Notes under the pieces: generated by a model
What the model saw: only the letters and a program-made list of their open reading frames with translations
Database searches by the model: none
Told to the model about the DNA's origin: nothing
DNA from: Pararhodobacter sp.
Lineage (GTDB): Bacteria > Pseudomonadota > Alphaproteobacteria > Rhodobacterales > Rhodobacteraceae
NCBI RefSeq assembly: GCF_034676545.1
Contig: NZ_JAUCBZ010000015.1
Coordinates: 2,511,001-2,575,000, forward strand
Direction of reading: 5' to 3'
DNA: 64,000 nucleotides
Made by a program: the position numbers and the translations under genes
Shown: positions 26,408 through 34,920 of the stretch, in pieces
Numbering within the stretch: position 1 is the stretch's first letter
Layout: the number at the start of each line of letters is the position of its first letter

Positions 26408-26994
26408 CACCCAAGCCGATCAAGCTTGTGCTTCTGGCGGCGGGCGCGTCGCGCCGCATGAACGGGCGAGACAAACTGCTTGAAACCATCGAGGGCCTGC
26501 CGTTGTTGAGACGGCAGGCCCTTGCGGCTTTGGCGGCGCGAATTGGCCCGGTTGCCGTCACCCTGCCGACCGAGAGCCCGGACCGGCATCGCGCGGTTGC
26601 CGATCTGGATGTGACCCTCCTGACAATTCCCGATGCGCACACCGGCATGAGCGCCAGCCTGCGTGCGGCGGCGAAATGGGCGCAGGGAGCGGCTCTGATG
26701 ATTTGCCCGGCCGATATGCCGGACGTCACCGCGCAGGACTTTGCGACCATGGCGGCGGGCTATAAAGGCCAGGCGCTCTGCGCATCCGACGTCGACGGAA
26801 AACCAGGGCATCCCGTGGTGTTTCCACCCCAGGCGTTACCGATGTTCGAGGCGTTGAAGGGCGACACAGGCGCGCGCGGCATTCTGCGGCGCTTCACGCC
26901 ACAGTCAATCGCCCTGCCCGCTCATCATGCGACCACCGATCTGGATACACCCGAGGCTTGGGCCAAGTGGCGACGGGAAAATCCATCGGCCTGA
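26404..26994 (+). CDS. MobA-like nucleotidyltransferase (MocA type)
   Basis: A 196-residue NTP-transferase starting with GTG that overlaps the livM stop (GTGA). Motifs: LVLLAAGASRRMNGRDKLLE (nucleotide-binding loop), ICPADMPDV (metal Asp) and GHPVVFPP. These fit the molybdenum-cofactor cytidylyl- or guanylyltransferase group. Its coupling to an ABC permease gene is unusual and no molybdoenzyme gene is nearby, so the exact nucleotide and acceptor are unknown. Confidence 0.82.
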   Translation: MTPKPIKLVLLAAGASRRMNGRDKLLETIEGLPLLRRQALAALAARIGPVAVTLPTESPDRHRAVADLDVTLLTIPDAHTGMSASLRAAAKWAQGAALMICPADMPDVTAQDFATMAAGYKGQALCASDVDGKPGHPVVFPPQALPMFEALKGDTGARGILRRFTPQSIALPAHHATTDLDTPEAWAKWRRENPSA

Positions 26995-27001
26995 GTGTCG
27001 G

Positions 27002-28183
27002 TCAGCGCTCGACCATCAGAGAGGACAGGCCATGAAAGTGAAACCGATCTGCGTATTGGGGCGGTTCGGCCAGACGCAATCCGGGCACGCGGTCGAATAG
27101 AATCGGCAAGGCGGCGGTCATTTCCAGCCTTGCAAGCGGTGCGCCGACACAGAAATGCAGCCCGACGCCGAACGCCAGATGCGGCTTGGCCACGCGCTCA
27201 GGATCAAACACGTCGGGATTCTCCCACGGGCCGGGATCACGCGCGGCGGCGGCCAGCATCACGCCAACCTCGTCGCCCGGCTCGAACACATGCCCCATGA
27301 CCTCGATCTGTTCATAGGCCCAACGCGTAAACATATGCAAAGGCGGGTCAAAACGCAGCGTTTCCTCGATGGTCGCGTCCCGCTTTTCCGGCGAGAGCCA
27401 ATCGCGCGGCCCCCCCGCCTCCAGGATCGTTTTGACGGCGTTGCCGATGCCGTGCACGGTGGCCTCGTGGCCCGCGTTCAGCAGCAGAATGCAGGTCGTG
27501 ATCAGCTCATCGGTTGACAGCTTTTCGCCCGCCTCCTCGGCCTGAATCAGACTGGTGATCAGATCATCCGCCGGGTGCGCGCGACGTTCATCGACATAGC
27601 CGCGCATGAAACCAGCGAACTCGGCACTGGCGCGGGCGGCGGCTTCTTCCATCTCGCGCGTGCGCCCGGCCTGATACATGCTCACCATATCATGCGACCA
27701 GCGCAAAAGCTGATCTTTCATCGTCTCGGGCACCCCCAGTAGACGCGCGATGATGATCACCGGAATGGCCTCGGCAAAGGCGGGCAGCAGGTCGAACTTG
27801 CCGGTTGGAAAGGCATCGATCAACTGGTGGGCCAGAGCTTCGATATCCGGACGCAGGGCGGCGATGCGACGCGAGGTGAACCCGCGCAGAACCAGAGAGC
27901 GCAGACGCGTGTGGCGCGGCGGCTCCAGTTCCAACATGGAATGCGCCTCGACGGCATAAAAGGGTGCAGTGTGGGCGGCGATGGGTTTGCGTTTGAACTC
28001 AGGCACTTCGCGGCCAAAGCGGCGATCGCGCAGGATTGCATTGGCGGCGGCATGACCGAAAACGCAGGGCAACCCATAATCCTGCCAATAGACCACCGGG
28101 CCCAAGGCCCGTGCGCGAGCGTAAAAGGCATAAGGGTTTTGCACAAAGGCAGGATCGGTTGGCGATTGCGAAATGCTCTGCAT
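27002..28183 (-). CDS. Cytochrome P450
   Basis: A 393-residue soluble bacterial P450. The heme-Cys loop is FGVGLHFCVGAPLARLE, the I-helix reads LLLNAGHEATVHGIG and the K-helix ExxR is EETLRF. Oxygen-activating Thr is present (HEAT). A substrate is not predictable; no ferredoxin or reductase is adjacent. The start at MQSISQSP is chosen because the extension upstream has no P450 similarity. Confidence 0.93.
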   Translation of the reverse strand: MQSISQSPTDPAFVQNPYAFYARARALGPVVYWQDYGLPCVFGHAAANAILRDRRFGREVPEFKRKPIAAHTAPFYAVEAHSMLELEPPRHTRLRSLVLRGFTSRRIAALRPDIEALAHQLIDAFPTGKFDLLPAFAEAIPVIIIARLLGVPETMKDQLLRWSHDMVSMYQAGRTREMEEAAARASAEFAGFMRGYVDERRAHPADDLITSLIQAEEAGEKLSTDELITTCILLLNAGHEATVHGIGNAVKTILEAGGPRDWLSPEKRDATIEETLRFDPPLHMFTRWAYEQIEVMGHVFEPGDEVGVMLAAAARDPGPWENPDVFDPERVAKPHLAFGVGLHFCVGAPLARLEMTAALPILFDRVPGLRLAEPPQYADRFHFHGLSSLMVER

Positions 28184-28605
28184 GGGGTTTTCCCTTGAAT
28201 TTTGGCCGACGGTGCCCGCCCGGCCAAGACGCGTCAAGCGCCGATTGAGCCCTTTGTGCAGATCGGCCGACCTATGCCCATGACCCAGGTTTCGACGCGC
28301 CCCATTCCCACAAACACCGCTCGCCTCCCGGAGCGGCGGTTTTGAATTGGTGTTGCGCGCGATAGCCACGGGGCTGCAAACGGTGCGTCCTTCAGCAAAT
28401 CGGGTGCCTATGCTGTTGACCGGGATCGTCGGTTCGCCTGTAAGGGGCGCGTCCTGCCTGCCCCGTACAAGCGCCCACCCCTTTTGCAGCGCGCTGGCCT
28501 TCTACCCTTGGCCATCACCTTGGCACGGCCCGGTCTGGCGCTGGGGGCATCACTGATATTGGGCGGTGTGGGTCTGTGGATCATCCTGACCCTCGCCGTC
28601 TTTCG
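28184..28605. other. 422-base intergenic region
   Basis: This stretch lies between the P450 start and the M20 peptidase stop, both on the minus strand. Near 28315-28345 there is a short CCGCTC/GAGCGG hairpin followed by a few T residues on the plus strand. The 3' half holds a possible short plus-strand frame, listed separately. No RNA gene or clear promoter is seen. Confidence 0.5.
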
Positions 28606-28618
28606 TCATGCGCCTTGA
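28508..28618 (+). CDS. Possible small single-helix membrane protein
   Basis: From a TTG at 28508 the plus strand could encode about 36 residues, with one hydrophobic helix (LALGASLILGGVGLWIILTL) and a basic end (FRHAP). The open frame extends further upstream without ATG or GTG, and no ribosome site is evident. It overlaps the 3' end of the M20 gene on the other strand. The helix-like composition is suggestive; coding status is doubtful. Confidence 0.22.
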   Translation: MAITLARPGLALGASLILGGVGLWIILTLAVFRHAP

Positions 28619-30005
28619 ACGCGCGACAAGGCGTCCAGCACCCGGACCCAACTGCGAATCCCTTTGTGGAACGACTCAAGGTCGTATTTCTCATTGGGTG
28701 AATGGATCTGGTCGTCATCGCGGCCAAACCCGATCAGCAGCGAATCCATGCCGAGGATCGTCTGGAAATACCCGGCAATCGGGATCGAGCCACCGCAGCC
28801 GATAAACGCGGCCGGGCGTGGCCATTCGTCCGAAAGCGCCACGCGCGCCGCCTCGAACGCCGGGTGATCAATCGGCATGACCGTGGCGGGTGCACCCTCG
28901 GCATCGAAGAATTCGCATGTGCAATCTGCGGGCAGACGTGCGGCGACATGGGCTTTGAAGGATTTCAGAATGGCCGCAGGGTCTTGCGTGCCGACCAGTC
29001 GAAAGCTGATTTTTGCCGACGCTTTTGACGGCAGCACGGTCTTGAAGCCGGCCCCCGTGTAGCCGGATGTCATCCCGTTCACTTCACAGGTGGGCCGCGA
29101 CCAGATCATCTCCAGCGCGCTGCGGCCTTGCTCGCCCGCAGGAACGCTCAGGTTGACGCCTTTCAGAAAACCTTCGGCATCAAAGCCCAGGCTCTCCCAT
29201 TGTGCGCGTTGCGCGTTGCTCAGTTCTGGAACGCCGTCGTAAAACCCGTCCAGCGTGATACGGCCCGTGTCATCATGCAGGTCCGCGATGATCCGCGCCA
29301 GAACCCGCGCCGGATTGATCGCCGCCCCGCCATACATGCCCGAATGCAGGTCTTTGTCGGGGCCCGTGATCACCATTTCCAGTTTTGCCAAGCCGCGCAG
29401 CGCCGTGGTGATCGCCGGGGTTTGCGGGTCAAACATGCCGGTGTCACAAATCAGCGCCAGATCGGCCTTGAGCGCGTCGGCGTGTTCTTTCATGTAAGGC
29501 ACCAAGGACGGCGAGCCGCTTTCCTCCTCGCCTTCAAAGAACATCGAGACGGTGATCGGCAGGGCGCCGTGGACCGCTTTCCATGCGCGACAGGCCTCGA
29601 CAAAGGTCATCAACTGGCCCTTGTCATCCGCCGCGCCACGGCCCCGGATCACCTTGCCATCGGCGGTATCTTCGACAGCCGGGTCAAACGGGTCGCGCGC
29701 CCAAAGCGACAACGGATCCACGGGTTGCACATCATAATGGCCATAAAACAGCACATGCAGGCCGTCTTTCTCGTCGCCATGCGCCACGACCATCGGATGC
29801 CCGGTGGTCGGGTGTTTTTCGCCATAAAACCAAGATCGGACAGTTCCGACACCATCCAATCCGCCGTGCGGTCGCAATCGGCCTTGAAGGCCGGGTCGGT
29901 GGAAATCGACGGCAGCCGCAACAGGTCCAGCAAGCGCTCGAGCGACTGGTCCAGATGCGTGTCAACATGCGCGAGTACGGGGTCTATGGGGGAGGTCATG
30001 GTCAT
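28606..30005 (-). pseudogene. M20-family metallopeptidase, frameshifted
   Basis: A dinuclear zinc dipeptidase-like enzyme. The first frame (SPIDPVLAHVDTHLDQSLER to SELSDLGFMA) joins the second after a shift at the A5/T5 run 29815-29819. There the second frame supplies HPTTGHPMVVAHGDEKD, VLFYGHYDVQPVDP (first metal His/Asp), RGAADDKGQL (bridging Asp), FEGEEESGSPSL (catalytic Glu-Glu) and the dimerisation region around DLHSGMYGG. The 1400-base span is two over a multiple of three, fitting one missing base. Repaired length is about 466 residues, normal. A start two codons downstream (29999) is also possible. Confidence 0.87.
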
Positions 30006-30142
30006 CGGATTTCCCTGTCTGAGTTACCGCAGCCTAGCCCTCTGACGCGCAAGAAGTCCAGTGGCCGGCGAGTTCTTGCCGATGACGTCACGGCCCGGGT
30101 TCAAATCAACCGAATGTGTGCGCTAAAGCCGCCGTTCTGGGG

Positions 30143-30180
30143 GCTGCAATCTGTGCGCAGACCCTGTAAAAGATTGCAGC
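30143..30180. promoter_or_regulatory. 10-bp inverted repeat in the leader of the DUF4189-like gene
   Basis: GCTGCAATCT and AGATTGCAGC are a perfect 10-bp inverted repeat separated by 18 bases. It ends 10 bases before the ribosome site CAGGAG and 21 bases before the ATG at 30202. In RNA it would be a stable long-looped hairpin; in DNA it could be an operator. Confidence 0.45.
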
Positions 30181-30201
30181 ATTTGCGTTCAGGAGTATCC
30201 C

Positions 30202-30789
30202 ATGATCCGTCGTCCCATTCTTGCGTCTGCCTTGGTACTGTCCGTCATCGCCGTGCCGCTGGGCGCATTTGCTGATCCGGTAGACACCGATACCGCACGC
30301 AGCTTGCTGTTTCTCGATGAGCGCCCTGAGGTTGTGCGTTATGATACAACCGGGTTGACCGAGCAGGAGATCGCGACGCTGGTTCAGGTTGCGCAAACTC
30401 AGAAATATTATGCCGCTCTGGCCTTCGCTCCCGCCGACGGAATCATGGCAGAGCCGACGGTGATGTCGGCCAATTACCACTCCATCGAGGCGGCGCGCGA
30501 CGCGGCTTTGTCGGGCTGCAATGAGCGCCGCAGTGGCGGTGCGTCTTGCGTCATCGCGATGGAGGTTCGCCCCCGGGGATGGGAGGCGCGCGCCCTGCAA
30601 CTGAGCGCGGATGCCACGACGGGATTTGAGGATACCTATCGCCAGGAGCGGGGGGCGCGGGCGTTTGCGATCTCTGCAAGTTCGGGATTGTGGGGAATCG
30701 GTCTGGGGGTTAATGCCCAGGAGAATGCGATATCGGCGTGCCAAGGCGATACAAATGTTGCCGATTGTGCCATTGTCATCGTAGATTGA
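30202..30789 (+). CDS. Secreted DUF4189-like protein, upstream of hemA
   Basis: A 195-residue protein with a signal peptide (MIRRPILASALVLSVIAVPL, cleaved near AFA-DP) and probably periplasmic. It has paired repeats of the DUF4189 type: YYAALAFAPADG with ANYHSIEAARDAALSGC, and AFAISASSGLWG with AQENAISACQG. Each ends in a Cys that could form disulfides. Homologues beside hemA in Rhodobacterales have sometimes been misnamed '5-aminolevulic acid synthase'; no such activity is implied by the sequence. A leader inverted repeat precedes it. Confidence 0.8.
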   Translation: MIRRPILASALVLSVIAVPLGAFADPVDTDTARSLLFLDERPEVVRYDTTGLTEQEIATLVQVAQTQKYYAALAFAPADGIMAEPTVMSANYHSIEAARDAALSGCNERRSGGASCVIAMEVRPRGWEARALQLSADATTGFEDTYRQERGARAFAISASSGLWGIGLGVNAQENAISACQGDTNVADCAIVIVD

Positions 30790-30832
30790 GCCTGAATCCG
30801 ACAAAAAGGTGAGGGTGCAACACTTTTTTCAA

Positions 30833-30846
30833 TTGATCCACGTCAT
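30833..30846 (+). promoter_or_regulatory. Degenerate FNR/FnrL-like site upstream of hemA
   Basis: TTGAT-CCAC-GTCAT has one perfect FNR half-site and one 3-of-5 half-site, about 95 bases upstream of the hemA start. FnrL control of hemA is known in Rhodobacter sphaeroides, so the position is suggestive, but the match is imperfect. Confidence 0.3.
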
Positions 30847-30934
30847 GTTTCCATCGCATTCAAACATGCATAGATTACGCAGATAATCGACCACACCTTC
30901 GACCTCGTGCTCAGAGTTCGCCAAGGAGAGACCA

Positions 30935-32158
30935 TTGACCTACGACTCCGCTCTCGACACCGCCCTGCAGCGCCTCCACGACGAAGGCCGCTATCGGACT
31001 TTTATTGATATCGAGCGCAAGAAGGGTCAGTTTCCCCATGCGGTCTGGCGTCGCCCGGACGGAACCGAAAAGGAAATCACCGTCTGGTGTGGCAATGACT
31101 ATCTCGGCATGGGGCAGCACCCTGCGGTTTTGAGCGCGATGCATGAGGCCTTGGACGCGACCGGCGCGGGCTCTGGCGGTACGCGCAACATTTCCGGAAC
31201 AACCGTCTATCACAAGCGCCTGGAAGCCGAGATTGCGGATCTGCATCAAAAAGAGGCCGCGTTGGTGTTCACCTCGGCCTATATTGCCAATGATGCGACA
31301 CTCAGCACCCTGCCCCGGCTGTTCCCCGGCTTGATCATTTATTCCGACGCGCTGAACCACGCCTCGATGATTGAAGGCGTGCGCCGCAATGGCGGGCAGA
31401 AGCGCCTGTTCCGCCACAATGACGTTGATCATCTGCGGGAGCTTTTGGCGGCGGATGACCCCGAGACACCAAAGCTCATCGCGTTTGAATCCATCTACTC
31501 CATGGACGGCGATTTCGGCCCGATTGAAGCGATCTGCGATCTGGCGGATGAATTCAACGCCCTCACCTATATTGACGAGGTTCACGCCGTGGGCATGTAC
31601 GGCCCGCGCGGCGCTGGCGTGGCAGAGCGTGACGGTCTGATGCATCGTCTCGACATCATCAACGGCACGATGGCCAAAGCCTATGGCGTGATGGGTGGTT
31701 ACATTGCGGCAAGCGCAAAAATGGTTGATGCAATAAGGTCTTACGCGCCGGGCTTCATCTTCACGACGTCACTGGCGCCGGCGATCGCGGCGGGCTGTGC
31801 AGCGTCGATCAAGCATCTGAAAACCGATCAGGGCCTTCGCGACAAACAGCAGGAATACGCAAGCATTCTGAAAAACCGCCTCAAGGCGATGGGCCTGCCG
31901 ATTATTGACTATGGCAGCCATATCGTGCCGGTGCATGTCGGCGATCCGGTGCATTGCAAGGCCATTTCGGACATGTTGCTGGAGCAATTCGGCATCTATG
32001 TACAGCCGATCAATTTCCCCACCGTGCCGCGCGGGACCGAGCGTTTGCGCTTTACCCCGTCACCGGTTCACGACCCCAAGGAAATTGACCGGGTCGTGCG
32101 CGCCATGGATCGGCTTTGGTCGCATTGTGCGCTAAATCGTGCCGAGATGTCCGCTTAG
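30935..32158 (+). CDS. hemA: 5-aminolevulinate synthase
   Basis: A PLP enzyme condensing glycine and succinyl-CoA to 5-aminolevulinate, the C4 route to haem and bacteriochlorophyll typical of alphaproteobacteria. The 407-residue protein has TVWCGNDYLGMGQHPAVL, GAGSGGTRNISG, IDEVHAVGMYGPRGAG and the PLP lysine in NGTMAKAYGVMGGY. Translation appears to begin at a TTG (30935), five bases after AAGGAGAG; no ATG or GTG in frame fits the family N-terminus (TYDSALDTALQRLHDEGRYR). The 145-base leader holds an FNR-like site. Confidence 0.95.
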   Translation: MTYDSALDTALQRLHDEGRYRTFIDIERKKGQFPHAVWRRPDGTEKEITVWCGNDYLGMGQHPAVLSAMHEALDATGAGSGGTRNISGTTVYHKRLEAEIADLHQKEAALVFTSAYIANDATLSTLPRLFPGLIIYSDALNHASMIEGVRRNGGQKRLFRHNDVDHLRELLAADDPETPKLIAFESIYSMDGDFGPIEAICDLADEFNALTYIDEVHAVGMYGPRGAGVAERDGLMHRLDIINGTMAKAYGVMGGYIAASAKMVDAIRSYAPGFIFTTSLAPAIAAGCAASIKHLKTDQGLRDKQQEYASILKNRLKAMGLPIIDYGSHIVPVHVGDPVHCKAISDMLLEQFGIYVQPINFPTVPRGTERLRFTPSPVHDPKEIDRVVRAMDRLWSHCALNRAEMSA

Positions 32159-32301
32159 TAACGCCTTACACTTCAATTGTTTTTTACTTTCTGCTAAGAT
32201 TTGGACAAGAGGTCGTTGTGGAGCGACTCGGTTGTGGATATCCCGCCGCAATCAGGTTTCCCCGCCAATCGGCCCGATTCGAGCGGTAACAAGCAGGGAC
32301 A

Positions 32302-33522
32302 ATGCGAATGATCTGGCGGAAGGAAGAGCCTCCGGTGCAGACAGAGGAAGGGCCTCGTGGGTTCGATGATTTCGAACTGAGGCTTGGAGATGTCTTGCGT
32401 GGAGAACGGGCGACCTTGGGCAAGTCCTTGCTGGACGTGCAACGGGAACTGCACATTCGTGCGGCGCATATCGCGGCAATCGAAAATGGCGACCTCGATA
32501 TTTTTGAGACCCCAAGTTTTGTGGCGGGCTTCGTGCGCTCCTATTCGCGGTACCTGGGCATGGACCCGGAGTGGGTCTATGAGCGCTTTTGTCTGGAGCA
32601 TGATTTTCAGGTCGCGCATGGCATGTCCGGAGCCGGCGGATCATCAACGCGCGCCGTAAAGTCGCAGCCTGCGTATGATCGCAGCAATCCGTTGCGCGGT
32701 GTCGGTCTCCTGCCTGATCCTGACCCTTTCTGGAAACGGATAGAACCGGGTGCCTTGGGGTCCGTTACCGTCTTGGTGGCGTTGATCGTTGGTCTTGGTT
32801 ATGCAGGCTTCACCGTCCTCAAAGAGGTTCAACGCGTTCAGGTCGCGCCCGCCGATATGGTTCCGAACGTCGTGAGCGATTTCAATCCTCTCACCCCGAG
32901 CGCGACACGCGTGGCCTCTGGCATCGACACCGATCCATTGACCTCGGCGCAGGGTACCGGCTCGACCGATGCGCTGGGAACAGCCTCAAGATCCGGCGCC
33001 GAAGGCATTGTGCGGATCGCACGGCCGCAGGCTTTGGATACACCGGTCCTGATCCCGCGGGATGGTCCGATTGCGGCAATTGTCCCGGACGTCAGCGAGC
33101 CGATCACGCGTGTCGGCATTTCGACCGACGATGCCGTCGCGCAAGCGCTGGCCGGTGAAAGCAATGACGCCGCCCCTCAGGTTCTGGCCGCGGGTCCCGA
33201 TACGGTTGAACTGCTTGCGGTCCGACCCTCGTGGCTGCGCGTGCGGGCGGCGGATGGCACGGTTATTTTCGAGCGCATCATGGACGCGGGTGAACGTTAC
33301 ACAATCCCGCAAACCGAAGAACCGCCAACCCTGCATTCGGGCAATTCCAGTTCGGTCTATTTCCTGATCAACGGTCAGGCCTATGGCCCGGCGGCCCCCG
33401 GCGCGCAGGTTGTGCGCAACGTGGCGCTGGATTCCACCGCGTTGCGGGAACAGTATCAGGTGGCGGACCTTGGCCGAGACGCGGATCTTGCGGTCCATGT
33501 GGCGCAGTTGCGCGATCAATAA
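32302..33522 (+). CDS. RodZ-like HTH membrane protein (DUF4115)
   Basis: A 406-residue protein with a cytoplasmic HTH_25 domain (about 27-95: LGDVLRGERATLGKSLLDVQ, FVAGFVRSYSRYLGMDPEW) and one transmembrane helix (about 151-172). A long variable periplasmic linker and a C-terminal DUF4115 beta domain (WLRVRAADGTVIFERIMDAG, YFLINGQAYGP) follow. This is the RodZ architecture; RodZ links MreB to the envelope. The start could be the ATG at 32308. It lies between hemA and ispG, as in other Rhodobacterales. Confidence 0.85.
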   Translation: MRMIWRKEEPPVQTEEGPRGFDDFELRLGDVLRGERATLGKSLLDVQRELHIRAAHIAAIENGDLDIFETPSFVAGFVRSYSRYLGMDPEWVYERFCLEHDFQVAHGMSGAGGSSTRAVKSQPAYDRSNPLRGVGLLPDPDPFWKRIEPGALGSVTVLVALIVGLGYAGFTVLKEVQRVQVAPADMVPNVVSDFNPLTPSATRVASGIDTDPLTSAQGTGSTDALGTASRSGAEGIVRIARPQALDTPVLIPRDGPIAAIVPDVSEPITRVGISTDDAVAQALAGESNDAAPQVLAAGPDTVELLAVRPSWLRVRAADGTVIFERIMDAGERYTIPQTEEPPTLHSGNSSSVYFLINGQAYGPAAPGAQVVRNVALDSTALREQYQVADLGRDADLAVHVAQLRDQ

Positions 33523-33527
33523 TCCTG

Positions 33528-33552
33528 AGGCCCGCGTCGCAGCGGGCCTTTT
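33528..33552 (+). terminator. Terminator after the RodZ-like gene
   Basis: AGGCCCGC and GCGGGCCT form an 8-bp stem with a six-base loop followed by TTTT, 6 bases after the stop codon. A standard intrinsic terminator or attenuator before ispG. Confidence 0.8.
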
Positions 33553-33631
33553 CATTTGCCCCCCTGCATTGTCACGCGCCGACCTCGGGCTTATGTCTGC
33601 AGTCTGACTTTGCTTTGCCTATGGTACCGAA

Positions 33632-34756
33632 ATGACCCACAATCCGATCCGTCCTTGGCGCAATATCGAACGCCGTAAATCGCGCCAGATCATGGTGGGG
33701 TCGGTTCCGGTTGGGGGCGACGCGCCGATCTCGGTGCAAACCATGACCAACACCGATAGTTCCGACGTCAAGGCAACTCTGGCGCAGATCATTGCGGCGT
33801 ATGACGTCGGCGCCGATATTGTGCGGGTATCGACGCCCGATAAGTCCTCAACTCAGGCCCTGCGCGAGATTGTGCGCGAAAGCCCGGTGCCGATTGTGGC
33901 AGACATCCATTTTCACTATAAACGGGCGATCGAAGCCGCCGAGGCCGGGGCCGCCTGTCTGCGGATCAATCCGGGCAACATCGGTTCGGCGTCGCGCGTC
34001 CGCGACGTGATCAAGGCAGCGCGGGATCACGGTTGTTCGATTCGCATCGGCGTGAACGCCGGATCGTTGGAAAAGCACCTGCTCGACAAATACGCCGAGC
34101 CCTGCCCCGCGGCGATGGTGGAATCCGGCCTCGATCATATCAAGCTGTTGCAGGATAACGATTTTCACGAGTTCAAGATCAGCGTCAAAGCCTCGGATGT
34201 GTTTCTGGCGGCCGCGGCCTATCAACAACTCGCCGAGGCCACCGATGCGCCAATCCACCTCGGCATCACCGAGGCTGGCGGGTTCGTCGCCGGCGCGGTG
34301 AAATCGGCGGTCGGCATGGGCAATCTGCTCTGGGCTGGAATCGGCGACACGATCCGTGTGTCACTATCGGCGGACCCGGTCGAAGAGGTCCGCGTGGGCT
34401 ATGAAATCCTGAAATCCCTGGGGCTCAGGACGCGTGGCGTGCAGATCATCTCTTGCCCCTCCTGCGCAAGACAGGGTTTTGACGTGATCAAGACGGTCGA
34501 AACGCTTGAGGACCGTTTGTCGCACATCAAGACCCCGATGAGCCTGAGTATCATCGGCTGCGTGGTCAACGGCCCCGGTGAGGCGCTGATGACGGATATC
34601 GGTTTTACCGGCGGTGGTGCCGGATCCGGGATGATCTATTTGGCGGGCAAGCAAAGCCACAAGCAATCGAATGCCGAAATGGTCAATCATATCGTTGAAT
34701 TGGTTGAGAAACGCGCGGCTGAGCTTGAGGCGGCGGCCGCGAAAGCCGATCCATAA
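33632..34756 (+). CDS. ispG: 4-hydroxy-3-methylbut-2-enyl diphosphate synthase
   Basis: IspG (GcpE) is the [4Fe-4S] enzyme of the MEP isoprenoid pathway that makes HMBPP. The 374-residue protein has IQTMTNTDSSDVKATLAQI, VADIHFHYKRAIEA, RINPGNIG and the iron-sulfur cysteines in ISCPSCARQGFDV and IIGCVVNGPGEA. Length is normal for the bacterial two-domain form. A candidate minus-strand sRNA converges on its 3' end, its terminator ending 17 bases past the stop. Confidence 0.96.
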   Translation: MTHNPIRPWRNIERRKSRQIMVGSVPVGGDAPISVQTMTNTDSSDVKATLAQIIAAYDVGADIVRVSTPDKSSTQALREIVRESPVPIVADIHFHYKRAIEAAEAGAACLRINPGNIGSASRVRDVIKAARDHGCSIRIGVNAGSLEKHLLDKYAEPCPAAMVESGLDHIKLLQDNDFHEFKISVKASDVFLAAAAYQQLAEATDAPIHLGITEAGGFVAGAVKSAVGMGNLLWAGIGDTIRVSLSADPVEEVRVGYEILKSLGLRTRGVQIISCPSCARQGFDVIKTVETLEDRLSHIKTPMSLSIIGCVVNGPGEALMTDIGFTGGGAGSGMIYLAGKQSHKQSNAEMVNHIVELVEKRAAELEAAAAKADP

Positions 34757-34773
34757 GCCAAGTCTGTGACCCG

Positions 34774-34809
34774 AAAAAAAGAACGCCGCGAGAGGGAGGT
34801 CTCGCGGCG
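34774..34809 (-). terminator. Intrinsic terminator of the candidate sRNA
   Basis: Perfect 10-bp GC-rich stem (34784-34793 with 34800-34809), loop CCTCCC on the minus strand, followed by a U-rich tract (34783 down to 34774). On the plus strand the stem is followed by A residues, so it cannot terminate ispG. It therefore implies leftward transcription although both flanking genes read rightward. Confidence 0.85.
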
Positions 34810-34886
34810 AAAAAGTACCAGACGCAGGGAGGTGCGCCCGGAAACGGGAGATGAAGATCAAGCGAATGGTAACTCCTGATCCATCC
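34774..34886 (-). ncRNA. Candidate anti-Shine-Dalgarno small RNA
   Basis: Predicted from structure. The 266-base ispG-fliG gap contains, on the minus strand, three consecutive stem-loops: a small CCCG/CGGG stem (34837-34848); GCGCA-CCTCCC-TGCGT (34822-34837); and a perfect 10-bp stem CGCCGCGAGA/TCTCGCGGCG around another CCTCCC loop (34784-34809). The last is followed by TTCTTTTTTT. The two loops are identical hexamers complementary to GGGAGG ribosome sites, and the last stem is an intrinsic terminator. The 5' end (about 34886) is inferred by placing the FnrL box at -41.5, which leaves TAGGGA near -10. Alphaproteobacterial sRNAs with CU-rich anti-SD loops are known (alpha-r14/'cuckoo' RNAs, Rhodobacter CcsR). 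Oxygen-controlled PcrZ of Rhodobacter sphaeroides is an FnrL/PrrA-dependent analogue; homology is not established. Confidence 0.7.
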
Positions 34887-34920
34887 CCATCATCCCTAAA
34901 GGCGATATCTGGCTGACGCC

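Noticed and set aside
30202..30789. Naming the gene before hemA a 5-aminolevulinate synthase
   Set aside because: It is a small secreted DUF4189-like protein with no PLP-binding site; the real enzyme is encoded at 30935-32158.
34784..34809. Hairpin after ispG as an ispG terminator
   Set aside because: On the plus strand the stem is followed by A residues and preceded by an A-run; the U-tract exists only for minus-strand transcription.
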